Assembly: GCA_012729935.1 (NCBI GenBank)
Contig: JAAYBY010000240.1
Location: 1 to 13,490 of the forward strand
Direction of reading: 5' to 3'
Source: Clostridiaceae bacterium
GTDB taxonomy: Bacteria; Bacillota; Clostridia; Saccharofermentanales; UBA5734
Length of the DNA: 13,490 bases
How positions within the stretch are numbered: the first letter of the stretch is position 1; every line of letters starts with the position of its first letter. The translations under genes and the position numbers were made by a program. The notes below the pieces were generated by a model. The model was not told the DNA's origin, ran no database searches, and was given only the letters and a program-made list of their open reading frames with translations. This document shows, piece by piece, positions 6,431-12,296 of the stretch.

Positions 6431-7630
6431 ATGATAGAAGAATCCATACGCCAAAAGAATGAGGCACAAAACAAAACGGCAGATAACCTGCAGTCCAGTT
6501 TGCGTGTCTTCGGCAATCGTCTGGCCAATCTTCCCGATCAGGGTTCTGAACTTCCGGCAGACCGGCAATCACGATTGCTGGCCTGGACGCTCTTTTTGCT
6601 TGGGTTATTAATGGTTTTTACTGAAATATTGGTTTTTACGCTATCGTATGATACGGAAATCAGGCGTTATCTTTATCGCATCGTACCCGTCGCCTATTTT
6701 CTTGTTCTAGTCGTTTCTTTCTTTCTCAATCGTTTGAGACGAATTCGCCTTGCAGCGTTGATGGCAGTGATCGGCAGTGTTATTGCTGTCTGGTCGGTTA
6801 TCCTGAGTGATCCACTGATCCGTCAGGGACTTGACCTCATTCCAATCTGCTATATTGCATTGACTCTGCTGATCAGTGCTTTTTTACTCAATCGCATTGA
6901 CACGTTTATTCTTTCGATTGTCCAGGATGCCGCTTTGCTTATCTTGATCCTGAATGACCCGATTCTTCGTGATACCAATTGGATCAGCCTGATCACCTTT
7001 CTCGTATTTATGACAGTCATCAGCCTGGCAATCAGTCACATTATGCGGACAGATCTTGATCAGATTGATCGTCAGGCACAATCACTTCTGGCGCATGAAG
7101 CTGCATTAAAGGATCTGGCGATCCGCGATTCGCTGACCGGACTATACAACCGTCTTTATCTGGATGAAACACTCAAAAGGGAAATCAGCCGGATCACACG
7201 TCGCAACAGTACACTCGGAGTCATCATGATCGATATTGATTTTTTTAAAACGATTAATGATACTTATGGTCATGGGATCGGTGATGAGTTTCTGCGGCAA
7301 ATCGGACAGATTCTGGCAAGCCGGGTCAGAGACTCAGATATTGCCTGCAGGTATGGCGGTGATGAATTTACGCTTGTCATGCCGGATGCGTCGCTGGATG
7401 CAACGTATGAGCGAGCTGAAAGCATCCGCCTGCAGGCAGATGAATGGGTATTCGAAATCGGTCCCGTTCAGATTCACTCCCCGTCACTATCCTGTGGCGT
7501 TGCGGTTTATCCAATACATGGTCACACAGGTGAAACAGTTCTTGAGGCAGCGGATCACGCTTTATATCTAGCCAAACAAAACGGCCGCAATCGAACCGAG
7601 GTCGCAGAACCTGTCCCGACGGATCAATAA
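6431..7630 (+). CDS. Membrane-bound diguanylate cyclase (6 TM + GGDEF)
   Basis: Makes the second messenger c-di-GMP from two GTP. The 399 aa protein has a cytosolic N-terminus (1-47), then about six membrane spans (roughly 48-70, 82-100, 105-125, 135-153, 157-175, 184-203), a short linker helix, and a GGDEF domain (about 225-390). The domain shows DSLTGLYNR (233-241), DIDFFKTINDTYGHGIGDEF (268-287), the active site YGGDEF (308-313) and a complete inhibitory RxxD site (Arg300-Asp303) exactly five residues before GGDEF. It should thus be active and subject to product inhibition. The sensor region matches no named module I can assign. GAGG lies 7 nt before the ATG. It follows baeRF by 56 nt and converges on the MBL gene across a 51 nt gap with no clear terminator. 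Confidence 0.93.
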   Translation: MIEESIRQKNEAQNKTADNLQSSLRVFGNRLANLPDQGSELPADRQSRLLAWTLFLLGLLMVFTEILVFTLSYDTEIRRYLYRIVPVAYFLVLVVSFFLNRLRRIRLAALMAVIGSVIAVWSVILSDPLIRQGLDLIPICYIALTLLISAFLLNRIDTFILSIVQDAALLILILNDPILRDTNWISLITFLVFMTVISLAISHIMRTDLDQIDRQAQSLLAHEAALKDLAIRDSLTGLYNRLYLDETLKREISRITRRNSTLGVIMIDIDFFKTINDTYGHGIGDEFLRQIGQILASRVRDSDIACRYGGDEFTLVMPDASLDATYERAESIRLQADEWVFEIGPVQIHSPSLSCGVAVYPIHGHTGETVLEAADHALYLAKQNGRNRTEVAEPVPTDQ

Positions 7631-7681
7631 TCAACCGACCCGTCCATGACATGTTTGAAAGCGTCAATCTTTTTAGCTGAC

Positions 7682-8518
7682 TTAAGTTGGATCAAGCTGA
7701 TTTTCTTGTGCCAGCAACTGCTTCCGCTCACAATCATATCGGTACCACTGTCCGTGCACGGGCGACAGAACAACACCGTTTGGATCAAGGTCCTCGAATA
7801 TGCGCTGCAGCTGTGCAATTCGCGGCCGGTAGACGTCTTCAGTCTGATAAAGATCCATGTGATGCGGAATGATCAGGTGCGTACCGATCGCCTGCGCAAA
7901 CTGTGCAATTTCTTCCGGACTTTGTCTGGAAAACTGAAGGATTGCAATGTCAGGCTGAAACCCGCGAATCATATTGACTTGTTCGATTGATGCGTTGTTC
8001 CCCCAGAGCAGAATTTTGATACCGCTTTTTGTCGTAATCAGGTAATTGCAGTATTCAAGAGATCCCCAGGCTTGCATATCCTGCAGGTCTCGATTTTGAC
8101 CAACCAGAGGATTTTGATTGATTCGTTTGGTTACATCGAGAAACGATTGTCCGACATCGGTATGTCTGCCGAACAATGCCTGAATCTTGTATGTTCCAAA
8201 ATCCAGTTCCAAATGAGATGTCATCGGATAAATACGGCTGCTGTTGCAGTTCAACCAGCGTGTCAGTGACAGTGCACTCAAGGCACCAACCAGAATTTTC
8301 GGCTGAAATTGTTTTTCCAATGCCGGGAGATCCGTCACATGATCCCAGTGTGTATGAGTCAGAAAAACCAGATCTGCCGCATTGAAAACTGACACATCTA
8401 AAGGTGTGCCGGGAGAATCGGTGACACAAGGATCGGAGATAATTGTGCTGTCTCCCAGATGGAATTCAAAACAGGCAATACTCAGCCAGCGTAATTCGAC
8501 AATTGATTGATCTTTCAT
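7682..8518 (-). CDS. Metallo-beta-lactamase-fold hydrolase, UlaG-like
   Basis: Predicted metal-dependent hydrolase of the MBL superfamily, 278 aa, without a signal peptide. The metal motif THTHWDH is at 54-60 (His55, His57, Asp59, His60), after SDP (28-30) and a strand VFLTH. Further candidate ligands are His119 in FGRHTD and His219/His220 in IIPHH, and a C-terminal SPVHGQWY (252-259) recalls UlaG/RomA-like proteins. The position that usually holds the bridging Asp (G-D after a hydrophobic strand) reads LLWGNNAS, with Asn174 and Asn175 instead of Asp, so the metal site may be altered. GAGG lies 8 nt before the ATG. It is a single gene, divergent from the DUF4234/DUF2752 pair. The substrate is unknown; a sugar-phosphate lactonase or phosphodiesterase role would be a guess. 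Confidence 0.82.
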   Translation of the reverse strand: MKDQSIVELRWLSIACFEFHLGDSTIISDPCVTDSPGTPLDVSVFNAADLVFLTHTHWDHVTDLPALEKQFQPKILVGALSALSLTRWLNCNSSRIYPMTSHLELDFGTYKIQALFGRHTDVGQSFLDVTKRINQNPLVGQNRDLQDMQAWGSLEYCNYLITTKSGIKILLWGNNASIEQVNMIRGFQPDIAILQFSRQSPEEIAQFAQAIGTHLIIPHHMDLYQTEDVYRPRIAQLQRIFEDLDPNGVVLSPVHGQWYRYDCERKQLLAQENQLDPT

Positions 8519-8550
8519 TCCAACAACCTCATTTCCTTCTTTCTTGTTGT

Positions 8551-8579
8551 ATTATACACGTCTGCCATCGTATCGACTA
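8551..8579 (-). promoter_or_regulatory. Promoter candidate for the MBL-fold gene
   Basis: The minus strand has a perfect TATAAT (8556-8551) with TAGTCG (8579-8574), a weak -35, 17 nt upstream. The -10 lies about 32 nt before the ATG, giving a short leader. Confidence 0.5.
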
Positions 8580-8614
8580 TGTGTTTATGTGAGACAGTCT
8601 GCATCTTGGGGGAG

Positions 8615-8643
8615 TTGACGCTGAATCGTTCAAACGATAAGAT
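8615..8643 (+). promoter_or_regulatory. Promoter with operator-like palindrome for the DUF4234/DUF2752 pair
   Basis: TTGACG (8615-8620), a 17 nt spacer and TAAGAT (8638-8643). The perfect inverted repeat ATCGTT-CA-AACGAT (8625-8638) fills the spacer and touches the -10, a classic repressor position. The leader would be about 70 nt. Confidence 0.55.
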
Positions 8644-8720
8644 TGTTTTGTACTTCTCTAATAGTCAGCCGCATATGCTGTTTTGTTGACAAGCAGCAAT
8701 TGATAAAGGAGTTCTTGAAC

Positions 8721-9077
8721 ATGATAAAAGGCGAAACAAGAAACCCTCTTCTGATGATCGTTTTGAGCATTGTCACCTGTGGTATTTATCAGATTGTCTG
8801 GCTGTTTATGGTCAGCAACGAAATCAATCGCGCTGCCGGTGAGAAGAAAGTTGATCCGATGATCTTCTTCCTGCTGGGTCTCCTCTGCTTTCCACTGGTC
8901 TATGTTGGTTTGTACAAGATTGATGAGTCAGTTTTCGAACTGAACACACGTTTTGGTCTGCCGGCAGAAAAGCATTTCATCCTCTGGTTGCTCCTAAGTC
9001 TTGTCGGTGTCGGTTTCCTGTTTATGCAATATCAGGTACAGGAACAGCTGAATACACTTTGGGAACGTGCTGCCTGA
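8721..9077 (+). CDS. DUF4234-family small membrane protein
   Basis: The 118 aa protein has three hydrophobic segments (about 8-30, 46-66, 84-104). The N-terminal NPLLMIVLSIVTCGIYQIVW (8-27) followed by SNEIN is the signature of DUF4234, a widespread family of unknown function. AAAGGAG (8705-8711) lies 9 nt before the ATG at 8721. The frame extends 26 codons further upstream to an ATG at 8643, but that overlaps the promoter and lacks a ribosome binding site. Its last 11 nt overlap the DUF2752 gene, so the two are translated together and probably act together in the membrane. The function is not known. Confidence 0.8.
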   Translation: MIKGETRNPLLMIVLSIVTCGIYQIVWLFMVSNEINRAAGEKKVDPMIFFLLGLLCFPLVYVGLYKIDESVFELNTRFGLPAEKHFILWLLLSLVGVGFLFMQYQVQEQLNTLWERAA

Positions 9078-9552
9078 AATCGATAAACACCAGCCGAACA
9101 CGAAGAAAATCAGTCAACGAATTAAAACCCATGTAAAAAAAAACCTTTGGGTCTGGATCAGTCTGACTGCTTTTTTTCTGGCGGTCTGGCGTATCACCGG
9201 AACAGGGTGCACCTTTCATGGTGTTATCGGCATCCCCTGCCCCGGGTGCGGCTTAACCCGGGCGATCAGCTTTGCGCTCCGCGGGGACTGGCAGAATGCT
9301 TTCACTTTGCACCCGCTGTTCTGGCTGGCTCCACTGGTACTCGCTGCAGCGGTGCTCTTTCTAATCTTCAAACCTGAAAAGCTAAGCAGTGACCGGATGA
9401 ATCTGATCTGGATAACGCTGGCCATCCTGTTCTTATCTGTTTACATTGTCCGGATGATCCTGTTTTTCCCAAACCAGGATCCGATGGTCTTTAATCAGAA
9501 CGCACTGATTCCCAGAGTCTGGCGATTAATTACCGATCTGTTTGCCCGGTAG
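9067..9552 (+). CDS. DUF2752-family membrane protein
   Basis: The 161 aa protein begins with a basic N-terminus (1-26), followed by membrane segments at about 27-44, 83-103 and 113-134. The diagnostic motif GIPCPGCGLTRAISFALRGD (55-74), followed by AFTLHPLFW, identifies DUF2752; Cys48, Cys58 and Cys61 are the conserved cysteines. The function is unknown. The cysteines suggest metal or thiol chemistry at the membrane, but that is inference. The start is taken as GTG at 9067, inside the end of the DUF4234 gene (11 nt overlap). It has no clear ribosome binding site, so translation probably depends on ribosomes finishing the upstream gene. No in-frame ATG precedes the conserved region. Its 3' end overlaps the 3' end of the opposite-strand diguanylate cyclase gene by 23 nt. 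Confidence 0.8.
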   Translation: MLPEIDKHQPNTKKISQRIKTHVKKNLWVWISLTAFFLAVWRITGTGCTFHGVIGIPCPGCGLTRAISFALRGDWQNAFTLHPLFWLAPLVLAAAVLFLIFKPEKLSSDRMNLIWITLAILFLSVYIVRMILFFPNQDPMVFNQNALIPRVWRLITDLFAR

Positions 9553-10486
9553 CATCATCGTTGCTGAGCAAATCGAAAACAACACAGTTACGCATTTCCT
9601 TTGCCTGATAGAGCAGTTTATCGACTCGCGAAATAATCAGATCTGTCCCTTCATCAGCATATCGAATGGATGCTGTCACGCCAAAACTCGCTGTCAGCTG
9701 AATCGTCTGTGTGTCCGCAATCACAGGAGATTTTTCGATCAGCTGGCGAAGACGTTCGGTGATCTGCACGCCATTCTTCAGGTTTGTATCAGGCAGGCAG
9801 ATGATGAATTCATCACCACCATATCGGCCCAGAAAATCACCAGGCCTGATGTTTGCAGCCAGTTCGTTAGCAAAATGGATCAACACATGGTCACCGAATT
9901 GATGCCCATATTGATCATTGATGCGCTTGAAATGATCAATATCCGTTAAAATCAACGTCATCTGTGAGCCTTCAGAAGATGCGTGATTCATAATTTGGGC
10001 AAGCTGCTCAACAAAGGATCGCCTATTCAATACTTTCGTCAAATCATCGTAGGTTGCAAAATAAGATGCGTCCTGATGCGCTGATCGAAGTTCCTGCTCA
10101 ATCTGCTTAAACGATGAAATGTCGCGAATAATCATCACAGACCAGGTCTCGCCAACGATATCCGTGAAAAGTGCTGACGCACACTCTGCTTCAAATCGTG
10201 ACTGGTCTTTTCGAATGTACGTCAGCTCGGTTCGTGTTTTACCAGTCTCAGACCGCTCACGAACGGCCGGTAACAGCCGCGGATCACTCATATCAACCAA
10301 ACCGGTGCGGCCGGCCTGGCAAATTTCTTCTTCGGTCATCTGGAATAATTGACAAGCTGCCGGATTAGCTCGAAAAATCCGGCCATCCGGTTTTGTCAAC
10401 AAAATAGCATCCATGCTGTTCTCAAAAAGCAGCTGGTAAAAATCGCGTTCTAGAAATGTATCGGGTTTTTGATTGATCCAGTCCAT
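9530..10486 (-). CDS. PAS-GGDEF diguanylate cyclase
   Basis: Soluble predicted c-di-GMP synthase of 318 aa. A PAS domain covers about 14-125: LLFENSMDAILLTKPDGRIF (19-38), NPAACQLFQM, and the C-terminal SVMIIRDIS. A short coiled linker (125-142) leads to GGDEF (about 143-310). Key GGDEF residues are DDLTKVLNRRSF (147-158), TDIDHFKRINDQYGHQFGD (181-199), the active site YGGDEF (222-227) and an intact inhibitory RPGD (Arg214-Asp217) five residues before GGDEF. AAAGGA lies 7 nt before the ATG. It lies 85 nt downstream of another PAS-GGDEF gene on the same strand, so co-transcription is possible. Its ligand cannot be predicted. The last codons overlap the DUF2752 gene on the opposite strand. Confidence 0.93.
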   Translation of the reverse strand: MDWINQKPDTFLERDFYQLLFENSMDAILLTKPDGRIFRANPAACQLFQMTEEEICQAGRTGLVDMSDPRLLPAVRERSETGKTRTELTYIRKDQSRFEAECASALFTDIVGETWSVMIIRDISSFKQIEQELRSAHQDASYFATYDDLTKVLNRRSFVEQLAQIMNHASSEGSQMTLILTDIDHFKRINDQYGHQFGDHVLIHFANELAANIRPGDFLGRYGGDEFIICLPDTNLKNGVQITERLRQLIEKSPVIADTQTIQLTASFGVTASIRYADEGTDLIISRVDKLLYQAKEMRNCVVFDLLSNDDATGQTDR

Positions 10487-10571
10487 TTTTGCGTCCTTTA
10501 AGCACTAAAAACACGCGGATCCTCTAACAGTTTAATAATAACAAATAATTGGTTCTTTGATAAGGCCGCTT

Positions 10572-11549
10572 TCAGCCGATCATCCGATTACGCCCGCCTT
10601 GTTTTGCCTGATAGAGTTTCTGGTCTGCAGAGTGAATCAAATCCATCAGATCCTCTCCCTGATAGGTCTGAACACCACCACTGATCGTAACAGGGCAGCT
10701 GCACGAAAATTCCCGGGATGCTATTTCTCGGCGGATTCGTTCACCGGCCCGGATCGCCTGGTTGAGATCCGTTTCAGGTAAAATGACGAGGAATTCCTCA
10801 CCACCATAGCGACCAATCGAATCTCGGTCCCGCAAAACGTCGCGGATCGCCTGCGTAACTTCTTTTAAAACCATGTCACCTGTGACATGGCCATAGGTAT
10901 CGTTGATTGATTTGAAATGGTCGATATCGACGAGTACAACAGACACAGGCTTTTTTTGCGTGCTCGATTCCATCATCTGTCCATTCAGATCGGCCAGAAT
11001 TGCCTTTCGGTTCAAGATGCCGGTGAGCGAATCAGTACGGGCATCCTCAGATAACAAGCGGTTGTGTTCTGTCAGAATCGTTTCACGCGCTTTTTGCTCG
11101 CTGATATCAAAGACTATGCCGGCCGCAAACAGAGGTTTGCCGTCTGAATCCCGCTGCGTTATTTTCCCACGATCATAAAACCAGATCCATTCACCATTCT
11201 TCGCCTTAATCCGATACTCCACCTCGTAGACTTTTGCTTCGCTTCGCATATGGCTCTTCATGGCAGCCATGGTTCGTTCGTAATCATCTGAATGAAGACG
11301 ATCTGTAAAAAACTGATAAGTGACGCGTTCGGGTAATTCTGAACGATCATATCCCATCGCCTGAATTTCTTTCGTGTTGAAAACGACCGAATTGGATTGC
11401 ATGTTCCAGTACCAATGGCCAAGATCTCCGCTCCATGCGTACCCCAGACGAGATTCTTCTTCCTGCTCTTTGAGTAGTTGCTGTGTCAACAGCTCCAGTT
11501 CTCTCACTTTTTGCAGCAGTTCAGCGCAGAGTTCATCTATCTGACTCAT
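10572..11549 (-). CDS. PAS-GGEEF diguanylate cyclase
   Basis: Soluble predicted c-di-GMP synthase of 325 aa. An N-terminal helix (about 3-33, Leu/Glu-rich, likely coiled coil) precedes a PAS_3-type domain with its PAC segment (about 42-152): GHWYWNMQSNSVVF (44-57), LHSDDYERTM, YEVEYRIKAKNGEWIWFYDRG and GIVFDISEQK. The GGDEF domain (about 165-322) has DSLTGILNRKAIL (173-185), VDIDHFKSINDTYGH (207-221), the active site YGGEEF (248-253) and an intact inhibitory RDRD (Arg240-Asp243). The ATG at 11549 is preceded by GGAGGT at 7 nt. A TTG five codons earlier lies within that ribosome binding site and is rejected. The gene ends 85 nt before the next PAS-GGDEF gene. The two are alike in design but clearly diverged. 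Confidence 0.94.
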   Translation of the reverse strand: MSQIDELCAELLQKVRELELLTQQLLKEQEEESRLGYAWSGDLGHWYWNMQSNSVVFNTKEIQAMGYDRSELPERVTYQFFTDRLHSDDYERTMAAMKSHMRSEAKVYEVEYRIKAKNGEWIWFYDRGKITQRDSDGKPLFAAGIVFDISEQKARETILTEHNRLLSEDARTDSLTGILNRKAILADLNGQMMESSTQKKPVSVVLVDIDHFKSINDTYGHVTGDMVLKEVTQAIRDVLRDRDSIGRYGGEEFLVILPETDLNQAIRAGERIRREIASREFSCSCPVTISGGVQTYQGEDLMDLIHSADQKLYQAKQGGRNRMIG

Positions 11550-11618
11550 CGTAATAACCTCCAAGCTGATGTAAGAACGAGGGTGTATTGCACTTTTTTT
11601 AATGATGAATTAAGTATT

Positions 11619-11660
11619 AAAAAGCAGATCGGACAGTGAAATTCATCCAACTGCCCGATC
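11619..11660 (-). terminator. Terminator of the OsmC-family gene
   Basis: On the minus strand GATCGGGCAGT (11660-11650) pairs with ACTGTCCGATC (11637-11627), with one A-C mismatch and a 12 nt loop. TGC and TTTTT (11623-11619) follow. It begins 24 nt after the OsmC stop and separates this gene from the PAS-GGEEF gene. Confidence 0.85.
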
Positions 11661-11684
11661 TTGTTTCATGATTGACTATCCGAT

Positions 11685-12125
11685 TCAGATCTTATGTACT
11701 TCATGAATGGGGTTTGTGCCATTTACAACAGTATCCATGACAGGGCAGTGGGTGTCGATGAACTCAGCAAATGCCTCCAGTTCCTCAAGAGAATTGTCGG
11801 CATCCATGTAATATTTGGTTACAATCTGAGAATAGCCAACCCGTGCATCGGGATTTTTGTCCATACACCCATCAATGTCAAATGTTCCCTCAAATTCCAA
11901 TTTTATGTTGTTTAATTTGATTCCTTTTGCTTTGGCAAACATTTTGGCTACGATGATTTTGCAGCCGCCCAAGGCACTAAGGAGACACTCCATTGGGTTC
12001 ATACCAATATTGGTTCCACCCGCTTCAATCGGCTCATCTAAGATGAAGCTTAGGCCCCGTGCTTCACACTTAACCTGTAGGCCCCCAATAGATTCAGCTG
12101 TCGCGCGAATAATTTCCTTTGCCAT
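11685..12125 (-). CDS. OsmC/Ohr-family protein
   Basis: OsmC-like thiol protein of 146 aa; family members reduce organic hydroperoxides. The two redox cysteines are present: Cys55 in LSALGGCKIIVAK, at the start of the long central helix, and Cys127 in DTHCPVMDTVVNGT. GGTNIGMNPMECLLSALGGC (37-55 region) is the typical Ohr/OsmC core. The sequence is closer to the general OsmC (YhfA-like) group than to classical Ohr, so the true substrate is uncertain. The ATG at 12125 is chosen because AGAGG lies 8 nt upstream; the frame runs 17 codons further up, across the promoter. It is a single-gene unit with its own promoter and terminator. Parts of the gene are notably AT-rich compared with its neighbours (11881-11940 is 18/60 G+C). 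Confidence 0.9.
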   Translation of the reverse strand: MAKEIIRATAESIGGLQVKCEARGLSFILDEPIEAGGTNIGMNPMECLLSALGGCKIIVAKMFAKAKGIKLNNIKLEFEGTFDIDGCMDKNPDARVGYSQIVTKYYMDADNSLEELEAFAEFIDTHCPVMDTVVNGTNPIHEVHKI

Positions 12126-12166
12126 GATGAACACCTCTTTCAAACGTGATCTATTAGTCTGTCTCC

Positions 12167-12195
12167 ATTGTACCAATGCGTTTCGCTTCGTTCAA
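12167..12195 (-). promoter_or_regulatory. Sigma-A-type promoter for the OsmC-family gene
   Basis: On the minus strand TTGAAC (12195-12190), a 17 nt spacer and TACAAT (12172-12167) give a strong match. The -10 ends about 41 nt before the ATG. Confidence 0.7.
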
Positions 12196-12264
12196 ATAGC
12201 ACCTCATATTTTATAATATTTTGCCAGTTTCTCGATTGTCTCTGATTCATCGGTTGATTGGCTG

Positions 12265-12290
12265 GTCTTACAATATGGACTTTGTAAGAC
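12265..12290 (-). repeat. Perfect 9-bp inverted repeat after the PHP-domain gene
   Basis: GTCTTACAA (12265-12273) and TTGTAAGAC (12282-12290) are exact reverse complements with an 8 nt loop, starting 6 nt past the stop codon of the minus-strand gene. No T-run follows on the minus strand; on the plus strand only TTATATT follows. It may be a weak terminator, an mRNA 3'-end stabiliser, or a binding site. Confidence 0.5.
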
Positions 12291-12296
12291 TTATAT

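Noticed and set aside
8643..8720. Longer start (ATG at 8643) for the DUF4234 gene
   Set aside because: It falls on the -10 of the best promoter and has no ribosome binding site; AAAGGAG precedes the ATG at 8721.
11550..11564. TTG start five codons before the PAS-GGEEF ATG
   Set aside because: The TTG is part of the GGAGGT ribosome binding site that serves the ATG at 11549.
12126..12176. Upstream extension of the OsmC-family gene to 12176
   Set aside because: It runs across the TACAAT -10 and lacks a ribosome binding site; AGAGG supports the ATG at 12125.
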